Source: Zelonia costaricensis
Lineage: Eukaryota; Euglenozoa; Kinetoplastea; Trypanosomatida; Trypanosomatidae
DNA length: 64,000 nt
NCBI GenBank assembly: GCA_030849075.1
Contig: JASAOO010003481.1
Span: forward strand, 1 to 64,000
Direction: 5' to 3'
Of the stretch, positions 19,364 through 28,300 are shown piece by piece. The notes beneath the pieces were generated by a model. It had not been told where the DNA came from. It ran no database searches and saw only the letters and a list, made by a program, of their open reading frames with translations. Made by a program: the position numbers and the translations under genes. How positions within the stretch are numbered: the first letter of the stretch is position 1; every line of letters starts with the position of its first letter.

Positions 19364-21366
19364 GGTAGCAGAGCTCAAGGGGCAAAAGAGCTCGAGGGAG
19401 ACAAATAGGAGCAGAAAAAAAGAAACCGGGGAGCGAGACTCACTGAACGCGTCAAACGCGGTGAAAGCACAGATTGGGAGAAGAGCGTGCGTCGTCGGAA
19501 AAGAGAAACGAAAACCGCAGAAGAAGGCCGAGGCAGCCACAACCACTCAACCATTCAAACACACACACACACACACACAGAGAGATCAAGACTACACTGT
19601 CGTGCTGCTGCTGCTGCTGCTCGCACACGGACTTGACGTCGACGCAGGTTTGGGGAGAGGAGCAGAAGAGGGGCGGAGAGGTGGAGTCACCACCTGGACA
19701 ATGAAAGACCAAATATGAGAAAAGAAAACAGACGAAGTGCATTAATCAGCAGCGGGAAAGAAAAAAAGTGGTGCAGCGCAGTACTTGGAGAGGAGAGAGG
19801 GGGAGGGAGGGAGGCGAAAGTGGAAGGCAGAGACAGGTGAAGCGGCGAGGGAGCAAACCTGCGCGCGAACACACACAAAAAGAAGGGGTCGTAGGAAACA
19901 AGCAAGCGCCACCGCTGTGTGAAAGCTCAGTGGAGGAATGGAGACAATGTAGAGCAAAAAGACAAGTAGAAGAAGAGAAGAGATGTGACTGGTTTGGTTT
20001 CCTGAAAACTGTGCAAAGGGGGAGGGAAGGAGGAGGGGTAGGTGATGCGGGGAGCTGTGAAGAAAAGAGAACTAGGTGGTCGAATAAATGACCCTCACTA
20101 GCTGGCAAAGCGAAGCGAGGCCGGCTGAATTGTCTGCGCACACAAGAGGCTCGAGGCACTCTTCCGTACCTCTCCTTTCCCCAGCGCGCTGTAAGACGCT
20201 TTTTTCGAGACGGCAGATGTGATGGTGTGAGCGTGTCCGGCGGTGCGCCCCGTTCTATATTCGTGGGGGACTGTGACACGTGCACGGAAGCTGTGATCGC
20301 CAGGGGTCCGACGACGACAGCGGCAAGAGTCGGAACCTGAGGCACCCCTTTGTTTTTTTAGACAAGGAAGAAGCGGCAGGAAGCATGTCGGAGGCACAGA
20401 GAGGTGGTGGGTAAAGCACGCGGGTAGGAGGGCGGGGGGAGGGGATAGGTGCAGGAGATTGCTGGAAGGCAGCAAAGAGGAGCGGAGGGGGGCGGATAGA
20501 GCAAAACGCAGAGCCGTTCACCAGAGCACACGAGGGGTTTCCCCTTTTGCGTGCTTCGCCTGATACCAAGAGAAGAAACGGAGTCGCTCCCCCCCCCGCA
20601 CGTGTCGTTGTTCGCAGAACATGAAGAGCAAAAGCTTGGGAAGCGGGGTGTGTGCCACGGCCGCCACAACACTCCCCCCCCAAACCTCTCTTTGCGTGGT
20701 CTGTTTTCCATTTTCTTTCTTTACGCTGAGTGAATGGAGTCGAGGTGAGGAAACGGGTTGGTGCCCTTCAGATTGGGTGCTCCGCCGCGTGAGAGATCAC
20801 CGGCGAAGAGAGAGTAATAAGAGAGAAGCACACACACACGCACACATGGCCGCAACGAGTCTGCTAGGGACGGAGTGCGGATTACCCAGCCCCCGTGAAC
20901 CCGCTTCCTCCTGCAACGCAGAAGACGTTGTGGACGCCGCAGCCGTCGAGGCAAAGAGCTGAGCAGGGACGAGAGTGTGCGCTTGAAGGGTGGCTGCCTC
21001 AGGCACAGCCTCACTCGCGTTGTCCGCGTCACGGTTGTCTCACCAGCTTGGTCCGATGACCGTGCTACGCGCCTGCGGCGACGCGAGCCAGCCAGGGTTC
21101 AACACCCTCGCTGGGAGAACACCAAGAAAACCTCCACGTACGCAGAAGCTGCGATGACACGTCGCGCGCAGGGAAAGGAAGAGGAAGCGGACGGCTCACT
21201 GCAAGTGACAAGCCTTCTCAGACCTGCCACAACTCCGATCCGTTTTTCTTCCTCTTTTTTCGCGGCGACACGCAGCCACTACGGGCCGGTCCGAGCGCAC
21301 ACACCTGGTCAAGCAGCGACGACGAGGATGCGCCCCGCTGCACGATGCAGCCAGCACCGTTTTCGC
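19364..21366. other. Long intergenic region (2 kb)
   Basis: No gene is supported. It holds a CA repeat near 19558-19579, a CTG triplet run near 19604-19620, purine-rich (minus-strand pyrimidine) tracts around 19780-19850, and another CA repeat near 20831-20845. Its length suggests a long 3' UTR for ISD11 and the 5' flank of the giant gene. Confidence 0.55.
19391..19435 (-). promoter_or_regulatory. Predicted spliced-leader acceptor of the giant gene
   Basis: On the minus strand a T/C-rich tract (about 19435-19405) is followed by the first AG at 19392-19391, 27 bases before the ATG at 19363. Confidence 0.5.
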
Positions 21367-21678
21367 TTACTCGATTGCCGGCTTCTCAGCGTTTCCGTCG
21401 CGCTTGTCGAGCGCCTGCTGCGCGGACGCGTCGAAATAGACGGGCCGCTTGGCGTACATCTGGTTCACCACTACCATGCGCTGCAACTGGCGCAGCTTGT
21501 CGCGACCCTCTGTCGCGAGGAACTTCTTCTGCTCTTCCTCGGGGAGCTTTGCCAGCGCCGTGAAGTCGTCTTTCACGTGCTGCACAAAATACTGCCGGAA
21601 GTTGTAGTCACGAAAGCCGCGCGCCGTGCGGATCATCTGCACGCGCAGGCGCTGGACTGACTGCGAGGTGGCTGACAT
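21367..21678 (-). CDS. ISD11: ISD11 (LYRM4-like) iron-sulfur cluster assembly factor
   Basis: A 103-residue LYR-family protein. ISD11 binds and stabilises the cysteine desulfurase Nfs1 in the mitochondrion, together with acyl carrier protein. The N-terminal helix RLRVQMIRTARGFRDYNFRQY (10-30) aligns with the ISD11 signature, in which an LYR helix is followed by RF..YNYR.Y. Here Leu11 is kept but the Tyr and Arg of LYR are replaced (L-R-V), while the later Arg17, Phe22 and the YNFRQY block are kept. Length fits the family. The start at 21678 is preceded by a splice acceptor at 21731-21730; the longer open frame upstream is Cys-rich translated leader. No clear cleavable mitochondrial presequence is seen. 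Confidence 0.85.
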   Translation of the reverse strand: MSATSQSVQRLRVQMIRTARGFRDYNFRQYFVQHVKDDFTALAKLPEEEQKKFLATEGRDKLRQLQRMVVVNQMYAKRPVYFDASAQQALDKRDGNAEKPAIE

Positions 21679-22364
21679 GGCGCAGCTGTGCTGACTAGAT
21701 TCACAATGTGACGCGCAAGAGCAACAGGACTGTATAGAAGGGGAAGGAAGGAGACGAAGGATCGTGAATATGTGCCGAACCAAGTGAAAGAGCGGGCGGC
21801 ACGCAGAGCAGGAGGTATTGACGGCTTCCGGCTCTAGCAAGTGTGCAAGACGCTCGACGAGTGGTAGCCGAGTACTCTGCAGAGAAAGTCGGACAGGGAG
21901 AAGGGGAGAGGAGAGGGAAATTCACCACTGGGTGAGGGTCCACATTGAAAATAGGGGGCATACGTCATGAACAAAGCACCCGGCAGCAGAACCAACAGCG
22001 ACGACGAGGCAGCTACTACGTCACCCTTCGCTCGAAACCGTCAGCACAGCTCTGCCAGCAGTCTCACACCAGTTGGGAACAAAAGTGCCAGCGCTCTGGG
22101 TGCCGCAACCGGCAGCAGCAGACACTCCAGGTGACCTTCCGTATCGACGCCTTACCGTGCGGTCTTCTTTTTTTCTCTTTCTTCCCCAGACAAATCGCAT
22201 TCGCCTGACTTAAGTAGCATTACACGTTGCCATTATAGACGAGGGCTGCACAGAAAAGCGACTGATGCCCTCTACTCCTTTATCTCCATGCCGCAGCTCA
22301 CTGTGAAGGGTGACTCGTGTCATCCGTGCGCAGAAGCAGAAGAAGCCTGGCAGACCTGCTCTGC
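21679..22364. other. Intergenic region between NIP7 and ISD11
   Basis: It holds the ISD11 splice signal and the NIP7 3' UTR. No further gene or repeat is supported. Confidence 0.6.
21730..21760 (-). promoter_or_regulatory. Predicted spliced-leader acceptor of ISD11
   Basis: On the minus strand a C/T tract (21760-21736) is followed by ATACAG ending at 21730, about 51 bases upstream of the ATG. Confidence 0.55.
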
Positions 22365-22910
22365 CTACGTCATGCGAGCCTCGTCGCGCAGGTATTCGCC
22401 GACATCTGCCTCGTGGAAGACCACCTGTGAGTTCATTTCGCACTTACGGCACTCCAGCGTGCTCTGAGCCGCAACGCCGAAGCCGAGTGGGATGTCACCC
22501 ATGGAGAAGACGGCGACTTTCTGGTACTTTGGGGTCGACTCCGTGATGCGGCCGAGACCGGCACGGCTGACGTTGCCGCCGTACAAGAACTTCTGCTCCT
22601 GGTTCGGCTTCACCCAAATCTTGAAGAGCGAGTACTGGGCAATGTACTCCAGCGCCGTCACCTGGATACGCACGTTGCCGTTGTGGGTGACCTTGGCAAA
22701 CAGGACGCCGATGCCCATCAGATTGTTCTTGGAGACGCAGCTAGCAAGCTTAGCGAGGCGCAGCGGCATGTACCAGATGCGGTTCTTGTGGAGCCGAAAG
22801 ACATGCTCCTCTTCGCCCTTGCGCTCCAGCAGGTGGGTCGTGTTGGCGCCAATGTACTGCGCCAGCTTGTCGAAGAGTTTCTTCGTCTCCTCATCGGTGA
22901 GCGAGCGCAT
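22365..22910 (-). CDS. NIP7: 60S ribosome biogenesis protein NIP7
   Basis: A 181-residue protein that matches NIP7 along its whole length (about 180 residues in human). NIP7 is a nucleolar factor needed for pre-rRNA processing and 60S subunit assembly. The N-terminal domain shows MRSLTDEETKKLFDKLAQYIG and the conserved HKNRIWYM stretch (47-54). The C-terminal half (about 95-170) is a PUA RNA-binding domain with KFLYGGNVSRAGLGRIT (112-128) and GDIPLGFGVAAQST. I chose the ATG at 22910, which gives the family N-terminus; another in-frame start six codons upstream adds nothing conserved. Confidence 0.96.
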   Translation of the reverse strand: MRSLTDEETKKLFDKLAQYIGANTTHLLERKGEEEHVFRLHKNRIWYMPLRLAKLASCVSKNNLMGIGVLFAKVTHNGNVRIQVTALEYIAQYSLFKIWVKPNQEQKFLYGGNVSRAGLGRITESTPKYQKVAVFSMGDIPLGFGVAAQSTLECRKCEMNSQVVFHEADVGEYLRDEARMT

Positions 22911-23373
22911 GGCTGCTGCTAGAGGCAAGAAGCTAGGTGAACGAGGCCAAAAGGCGAAAGAAAAACTAGAGCAGAGGGTGTTTGATGCCGTGGGGGTTCA
23001 GGAAGTAGCGCCGAAGAGTGAGGTCCCAAGTGGGTGACTGGTGACACGCCGCTGGAGCTTATGGTTCGAGAGGAGGCGCAAGGATGAAGAGTGTCAAGAG
23101 TGTGGAACCGCTTCAAGAGGAAAGAGAAACACACCTGCGTTGCGGATACTCTAGCGCGCTGGCATGTTACCATTGGCGCGGCTAGCTGCCCTGTAGCGCC
23201 AACAAGCTACACCGGTACCGTGATACAGCAGAAAATGATGCTCTTTGTGTTCCTCTTCTCTTCGTCATTGCCAAGCATCTCGTTTCGAAGGCAGAGAGCA
23301 GCACCCATAAGGCGGCATTCACGGCTAAGCAGAGCAGTAAGGCAGACGGCGCTACGAGAGAGCGAGCATCACT
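22911..23373. other. Intergenic region between the SNARE gene and NIP7
   Basis: It is the 3' flank of the SNARE gene and 5' flank of NIP7. No other feature is supported. Confidence 0.6.
22933..22965 (-). promoter_or_regulatory. Predicted spliced-leader acceptor of NIP7
   Basis: On the minus strand a T/C-rich stretch is followed by CCTAG ending at 22933, 22 bases before the ATG. It places the upstream in-frame ATG at 22928 only five bases inside the transcript, so the second ATG is favoured by conservation rather than by the splice site. Confidence 0.45.
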
Positions 23374-24213
23374 TCACATTACGACACAAGCGCTCTGGTT
23401 CTCCCGCGCCTTCTCAAGCTCAATTTGCGCCTTGGAGGCGCTCACCAGCGCCTGGTCGACGTTGTAGTCGATGCGATCCAGCATTGTCCCCTGGTCAACC
23501 ACCAGCATGTGGACGTCCTCGAACATGGTGTGGATCTCCTGAATGCTATCGAGGATCTCCTTGATTTCTTTGCTCGTCTGATCCTGGCGCATTCGCTCGA
23601 CTAGCAGTGCCTGCACATCCTGCTCGGTGAAGCCCATCTCGAGGAACTGGGCTGTCCGCTCCTCTTGCTGGACGGCTTCGTACGCGGCGTCGCTGCCGAT
23701 TTTCATGTACCGGCTGGACTTTTGCTCCCGGCGCCGGAGTTGAGTGCCAAAGTACTCTTGTGTGGACTTGAAGTGAAGCGCAAGGTCTTTGAAGCTAGAA
23801 ACCAACTGTGCTCGCACGTTCTTGACAATCCGCACCTCCTCCTCCGTGTATGTGCTTCTGAGTTGCGTGCCGACGACGACGACATGCTCCAGCGTCTTCA
23901 GCGAGGCTTGAATCTCTGCTGCCAGCCTGTCGATCGTGCCGCGGAGCCGCGCCTCCTCCTCCTCGCCACGCAGGCTCGGCTTGAGAAAGCGCAGGTGCAG
24001 CGCACCCAGCTCCTCAATTTTCTCGGTGAGTGCAAGGGCGTTTTCGTGGAAGTCGTCTGGAAGGCGGCTCCACAGCGGCACAACCAGCAGCAGCTGGTCA
24101 GCAAGCGGGGCCGGTGATAGGGTTGAGGAGCCTGTGTGACCGTACCGAGCCTGCGTGGCCGCTCGCCGCTCCGCAAACTCGGCAGAGCGATCCCGCACTT
24201 TTAGGTCTGCCAT
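23374..24213 (-). CDS. Syntaxin-16/TLG2-like Qa-SNARE with a C-terminal CaaX box
   Basis: A 279-residue syntaxin-family SNARE, expected to drive fusion of endosome-derived vesicles with the trans-Golgi network. The N-terminal part (about 50-160) resembles the Habc three-helix domain of syntaxin 16, including WSRLPDDF and the EELGALHLRFLKPSL segment. The t-SNARE helix runs from about 205 to 265; Gln241 in VVDQGTMLDRIDYN is the zero-layer Gln of Qa-SNAREs. The protein then ends in ENQSACVVM. There is no membrane helix at all, although syntaxin 16 normally has one. The last four residues, CVVM (276-279), form a CaaX prenylation box. The start at 24213 was chosen because the first AG after the pyrimidine tract lies downstream of the alternative ATG at 24291. 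There is no sign of a frameshift before the stop. Confidence 0.88.
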   Translation of the reverse strand: MADLKVRDRSAEFAERRAATQARYGHTGSSTLSPAPLADQLLLVVPLWSRLPDDFHENALALTEKIEELGALHLRFLKPSLRGEEEEARLRGTIDRLAAEIQASLKTLEHVVVVGTQLRSTYTEEEVRIVKNVRAQLVSSFKDLALHFKSTQEYFGTQLRRREQKSSRYMKIGSDAAYEAVQQEERTAQFLEMGFTEQDVQALLVERMRQDQTSKEIKEILDSIQEIHTMFEDVHMLVVDQGTMLDRIDYNVDQALVSASKAQIELEKARENQSACVVM

Positions 24214-24270
24214 TACCTTGCGGTTCGACGACGACGAGTGTGGGTATTGTCTCCTCGTGAGTGAAGAGAG

Positions 24271-24343
24271 CTGAGCCAGAGGCGCAACCATGAGAGATAT
24301 ATTATTATTGTTTGCATGAGGCGAACAAGAGAGAGAGAGAGAG
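24271..24343 (-). promoter_or_regulatory. Predicted spliced-leader acceptor that fixes the SNARE start
   Basis: On the minus strand a CT repeat (24343-24327) is followed by about 55 bases without any AG, until GCTCAG ends at 24271. The in-frame ATG at 24291 lies upstream of this AG and would be spliced away, leaving the ATG at 24213 as the first in the message. Confidence 0.6.
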
Positions 24344-24843
24344 TCGGTCGACACAAAGTAGGGCAACCGAAATACGCAGGTGCGTGCCAGGGGAGCTTTG
24401 AGTACTAGAGACCCCGCTGCCTAGCGCCGGAGATGCAGTCAGCACATAGGCGCCAGCAAGAGCTGGTGTTTTGGGGCCGCAGCCTCTCTTCATGGAGATT
24501 TGTGCGTCGCTTTCCAGAGTTGAATTGCTCAGCCACGCGGGTGGCGCGACAATCCAGTCCTGCAGAGCGCCTCAAGAAGAGAGCTTCTGTCCTCTATGCT
24601 CAGCCGGTGTCGTACTTTTTTTTCTTTTGCTATGATTGCCGCCAAGGAAAAGAGACGAAGAGGAAAGGAGGAACGCCGAGAACGGAGGGGAGAAGAGTGA
24701 CTAGAAAGAGCAACAGCGAGGGATGAGGTCGCAGGAGATATGTAAGGTTGGCCTGCGTGTGAGGGAAACAAAAAGAGAGAAGGGAAAAAGGGCTGCTGGA
24801 GATGGTTTAGCTCTTTCAGAGAGACAGCTGCTTTTGAGGTCAA

Positions 24844-24859
24844 CAAGCAAGCTTGCTTG
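24844..24859. repeat. Perfect 16-bp palindrome
   Basis: CAAGCAAGCTTGCTTG reads the same on both strands. It sits in the spacer between the aminotransferase and SNARE genes. Confidence 0.9.
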
Positions 24860-25285
24860 CACGCCGCGGTTCAAGGCTCAACAGCGTTTACACACTGTCA
24901 AACGGGGCTCGGCCCGCGGGAAGCGCTTTCCGGAGTGTCGCAGGTAAGAGTGCACTGAGCCACCGAGAAAAAAAAAGAAAAGGCAGACAGGAGAGTTCAG
25001 CTGGTTCCGGTCCTCTGTGCTTTAATAGAAGAGTGAAGCACCAACAGTGGTGAAGGGAGAAAAAAAGAGAGAAGGAGGCGGGGTGGGAGAGTGAGAAATC
25101 GGACAAGAATTGGGTACAACAACAAAAAACCAATGGTGGCACGGCGAAACTACAAGAGCTCCCAGCACGGTAGAAGAGAGGGCAGAAGCGCCGGCACAGC
25201 GCCGGGTATGAGGCACAACAAACAACGAAGGAAAACGCCAAAAATAGCACACACTGCAGTAGGGAGTGTCCACTACTGCTTACAG

Positions 25286-26530
25286 CTAGAGCAAGTATTC
25301 GCGAAGCTTCTGAAGGCGTTCCGCTGCTGCGTCGAGCTCGCTGTCGGGCTTGCAACAGGCGAAGCGGACGTAGTTCTCGTAGAGCGGCTTACTCTCGTCC
25401 TTACAAAACGCCGTGACAGGAATGGCGCATACGCCAATCGTCTTGGTGAGCCAGAGGCAGAACTGCCAGTCTTTGGCCTGTGCCTTGTTCGACGGGTCGT
25501 AGTAGTGCTGCGGGTCGACCTTCGAGATGTCCGCCAAAATGAAAAAGCCACCACTCGGCTTCACTGGCGGCAGGCCGGATGCAGCAAGCGTGGCGCTGAG
25601 CTTCTCAATGCGTACCGCATACTCGCTGCGCAGCGTCTCGTAAAAGTCGCTCTCCTGGGCCTTGACCATCGCCCTGGCGACGGCGATCTGGAACGGTGTG
25701 GAGCAGCAGAATGTCTGGTAGGACGTCATCTGCGTGATGGGGGCGATCAGCTCGCTGCAGCCGACAGCCCAACCCATCTTCCATCCCGTGCAGGAGAAAG
25801 TCTTGCCGGCGCTGCAGAGGGTGATGGTACGTTCCCACATACCGGGCAAGGAGGCGATAGAGACGTGCGGCTTGCCGAATGTGAGGTACATGTAGACCTC
25901 GTCAGCGATGACGACGATGTCGAACTGCTTTGCGACGTCCGCTATAATCTCGAGCTCCTCGCGGCTCCACACTTTGCTTGGCACGTTCTGCGGGGTGTTG
26001 ACGAGGATGAACTTCGTCTTCTCGCTCACCGCGGCAAGAAGTGCCTCGCGCGTGAGCTTCCAGCCATCCGCCGACTCTGTGGAGGGCTGGAGAGAGACGT
26101 ACTTGGCGACACCGCCGGTGGTGTAAATGTCCTGGTAGTACGCGTCGAAGAAGGGCTCTAACAAGACGATCTCGTCGCCGTGGTTGATAAAGGCCTGAAG
26201 GATGGCGTTGAGGGCCTGTGTCACACCGTTTGTGACGGTCACGTTAGCGGCCTCGACATCGCGTCCGAGGTGCTTGGAGTACATTTTGCACAGCTGCGCG
26301 ACAAGCTCGGCGTTGCCGCGCGGCGGGCAGTACTGGTGGGCTAGCGGGGTGCTTGCGCTGTTCGCAATGACGCCCGAGAGCTCGTCGAGGAGAAACTGCG
26401 GTGGGGCGAAGCTGGGAAAGCCCTGCCCGAGGTTGACGGCCTTGTACTTGCTCGCCAGCGGCGTCATTTCCTCCCAGATCGAGCTGGTCGGGAGGCCGAG
26501 AAGGCGGTGCGAGGCTTGGAACTTGGACAT
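25286..26530 (-). CDS. Kynurenine/glutamine aminotransferase (KAT/GTK-type, PLP fold I)
   Basis: A 414-residue class I/II aminotransferase close to kynurenine-oxoglutarate transaminase I/III (glutamine transaminase K, cysteine conjugate beta-lyase). It would move amino groups between aromatic, sulfur-containing or glutamine-type amino acids and 2-oxo acids. Visible sites are the substrate loop NLGQGFPSFAPP (33-44), YCPPRG (67-72), NTPQN with Asn182, IADEVY with Asp210 pairing to the pyridine nitrogen, and SAGKTFSCTGWKMGW where Lys243 is the Schiff-base lysine. The substrate-carboxylate Arg lies in YVRFACCK near the C-terminus. No targeting peptide is evident, so a cytosolic enzyme is likely. 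The preferred substrate cannot be told from sequence. The ATG follows a predicted splice acceptor. Confidence 0.93.
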   Translation of the reverse strand: MSKFQASHRLLGLPTSSIWEEMTPLASKYKAVNLGQGFPSFAPPQFLLDELSGVIANSASTPLAHQYCPPRGNAELVAQLCKMYSKHLGRDVEAANVTVTNGVTQALNAILQAFINHGDEIVLLEPFFDAYYQDIYTTGGVAKYVSLQPSTESADGWKLTREALLAAVSEKTKFILVNTPQNVPSKVWSREELEIIADVAKQFDIVVIADEVYMYLTFGKPHVSIASLPGMWERTITLCSAGKTFSCTGWKMGWAVGCSELIAPITQMTSYQTFCCSTPFQIAVARAMVKAQESDFYETLRSEYAVRIEKLSATLAASGLPPVKPSGGFFILADISKVDPQHYYDPSNKAQAKDWQFCLWLTKTIGVCAIPVTAFCKDESKPLYENYVRFACCKPDSELDAAAERLQKLREYLL

Positions 26531-27127
26531 GATTCGTGCTGAATTGCGTGTCCGCGACTAATAGTGTGGACGAAGTGGGAGCGATAGTGGAGCGAGAGCA
26601 AAAGAGTGAAAGAAAAAAAAGAGAGCAGTGTGGTGGCGGCGACGGATGGCGCTGTGTGACTTTTTTCCTGGCAAAAAGGCGATTGCTGCGGTGGCGGATG
26701 CTACGGAGCAGAGTCAGTGGAGGGGGGCGAGGGTGAAGGGAGAGAAAGTGAAGCAGAAACTGAAGGTGGACGAAGAGGACGGAGGCGCGCACACTTTTGC
26801 GAGGGCCGACGGCGAGGCCTTCACAATAGTCGTTGGCTGTGATGAGACGCGTCAAACGCTTCGCGCAAATCACGAAGGCAGAGGTTTGTTCTCGTTTGGC
26901 TCTGCGCGTTCTGCGTGCAGGCGGGCGTGGATGCGTCGCGATGGGAGAAGCGAGTTGGCAGTTGCCGCATCAGGGGTAGGTCGGGGTAGCAGCTTCTTCG
27001 AAGATGCGCGCTCATCCATTCAAGTCGGGGGGGGGGAGAGAGAGAGAGAAAGCGGTGGGCAAGGGGTGGGCGAGCCGCTTTGGCGTCGAGTTGCGCATCC
27101 CTACGTGAGACCCGGAGTGTAAGCGTG
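26531..27127. other. Intergenic region between the aminotransferase and the tRNA
   Basis: It holds the aminotransferase splice signal and a G run followed by a GA repeat near 27028-27049. No gene is supported. It separates the RNA polymerase II gene from the tRNA that points towards higher coordinates. Confidence 0.55.
26558..26625 (-). promoter_or_regulatory. Predicted spliced-leader acceptor of the aminotransferase gene
   Basis: On the minus strand a long T/C tract (about 26625-26585) is followed by the first AG at 26559-26558, 27 bases before the ATG. Confidence 0.55.
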
Positions 27128-27200
27128 GCATTCCTAGCTCAGTCGGTAGAGCGCACGGCTCTTAACCGTGTGGTCGTGGGTTCGATCCCCACGGAGTGCG
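27128..27200 (+). tRNA. tRNA-Lys: tRNA-Lys (anticodon CTT)
   Basis: A 73-base cloverleaf can be folded by eye. The acceptor arms GCATTCC and GGAGTGC pair with one T-G; the D arm is GCTC/GAGC; the anticodon stem CACGG/CCGTG encloses the loop CTCTTAA, giving anticodon CTT (reads AAG, Lys); the T arm GTGGG/CCCAC encloses TTCGATC. The discriminator base is G at 27200. Internal promoter boxes A (27135-27146) and B (27179-27189) match the consensus. There is no intron and no encoded CCA. It is the only plus-strand gene in the window. Confidence 0.97.
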
Positions 27201-27206
27201 CTTTTT
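27201..27206 (+). terminator. RNA polymerase III terminator
   Basis: Five T residues follow the tRNA one base after the discriminator, which is the usual pol III stop signal. Confidence 0.85.
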
Positions 27207-27532
27207 CGCTTCGGGGCGGTTGGGGTGGTGGTGGGCATAGGGGGTTTGTCATGGTTCGCGCGGGGGGCCCGGCGGCCGCCTTGGCGGGTCGCGCGGCCCC
27301 CCGTGGGCGGGGCGTTTCGGCCATGTCGCGCGGGGCACAGCGGCCCCCATGTGGTTTTCTTTCGCGGCCGGCGCAGGGCCGATTAGGTTCGCCGAAAAAA
27401 ACAAACAAACGGGGTGGGGGCGCGGGCAAAGGGTGGCGGCCCGCCCCGGCCCGGCCCCTCGGGGGCCGCGGAGGCACGCCGCGAGGCGGCCCCCATTTTC
27501 CCCCCCCCGACGCGATCGCGCCCGGCCCGGCC
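27201..27532. other. Very GC-rich spacer beside the tRNA with an inverted repeat
   Basis: This stretch is strikingly rich in G and C blocks compared with other spacers. CGGGGGGCC (27261-27269) and GGCCCCCCG (27295-27303) form a perfect 9-bp inverted repeat with a 25-base loop. Further G/C blocks follow up to the stop codon of the next gene. No coding frame is convincing. Confidence 0.6.
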
Positions 27533-28300
27533 TCAAAGCGGGATGGCGTGTGGCTCGTCGAACGCCGCGTCTGTCCGCACAAAGGGCAGCTGGAAGTCGT
27601 CGTCCGCCTTTTCGCGGCGGTGATGCGTGCAGGTGCGCTGCCGCACGTGCCCCTCCGCGACGCGCGCAACGACGCTGCGGTGGAAGAGCTCGCCGAAGAG
27701 GGTTGTCGCGGCGGCGTGCTCGATTGCCGCCGGCTGCGGCTCGAACGGGGCCGTGCCGTACTCGTGCGGGTGCCGCCGCCACTCCACAAACGATGGGGCC
27801 GGGCGCTGCGCCTTGCAGAATCTGTACACCGTCCCGTCGGCGTTCGTCTTCTCGCGGAACAGGGACGGGGCCGGGTTGACAGCAGCGACATGCATCGGCC
27901 GCGACGGGCTGGCGAGGTCGACGTCGACATGGCGGGCGCCGTGCGCGCCCGTGGGCATGTAGAAGTTGGTGACGTGCTTGACGAGGCCGCGGGCGGCGCT
28001 GGTGCCCGGCTCGTCAGCCCACCGCACCCGCTTTCGCGACGCCACGGCCGCCGGCTTCTGCGGCGCTGAGGCGATGGACGCGGCGGCTGAGGCGGCCGCC
28101 GAGGCCGCGATGGCGTCCACCAGCGCGTCGCCCTCCTCGTTGACGTCGCCCTCGACAGGGGGCGCCTCGGCCGGGAAAAAGTCGCCCTCGACGAGGTGCG
28201 TGTGGTGGGCGTCGGAGGCAGTCAGCTCCGCCTCCACGACGTCCTCGGCGCCATCGTTGACGGCCACCGGCGACGCGGGTTGGGCCTCGTCTGCGTCCAT
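27533..28300 (-). CDS. Hypothetical protein with a PP1-docking-type RVRW motif
   Basis: A 255-residue protein that I do not recognise. The first 85 residues are acidic and Ala-rich. A basic patch RKRVRWADE (89-97) fits the RVxF-type docking motif for protein phosphatase 1 ([R/K]-V-x-[F/W]). The region 105-185 has a more conserved look, with VKHVTNFYMPTG and RPAPSFVEWRRHPHEYG. The C-terminal part (200-255) carries a His/Arg-rich stretch. No signal peptide or membrane segment is seen. A PP1 regulatory role is only suggested by the short motif, and such motifs arise by chance. The ATG at 28300 opens the frame. Confidence 0.75.
   Translation of the reverse strand: MDADEAQPASPVAVNDGAEDVVEAELTASDAHHTHLVEGDFFPAEAPPVEGDVNEEGDALVDAIAASAAASAAASIASAPQKPAAVASRKRVRWADEPGTSAARGLVKHVTNFYMPTGAHGARHVDVDLASPSRPMHVAAVNPAPSLFREKTNADGTVYRFCKAQRPAPSFVEWRRHPHEYGTAPFEPQPAAIEHAAATTLFGELFHRSVVARVAEGHVRQRTCTHHRREKADDDFQLPFVRTDAAFDEPHAIPL

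Larger units (their letters stand above)
24214..25285. other. Intergenic region with a 16-bp palindrome
   Basis: No gene is supported. It contains the SNARE splice signal, purine-rich stretches around 24640-24720 and 24955-25085, and a perfect palindrome at 24844-24859. It should be mostly the 3' UTR of the aminotransferase gene. Confidence 0.6.

Noticed and set aside
20977..21660. A plus-strand frame of 227 residues reaching into ISD11
   Set aside because: It is mostly spacer plus an antisense reading of ISD11. The ISD11 match on the minus strand is clear.
24214..24291. A longer N-terminus for the SNARE gene from the ATG at 24291
   Set aside because: The first AG after the pyrimidine tract lies downstream of this ATG, so it should not be in the mature message. 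Mapping of the spliced-leader site could overturn this.
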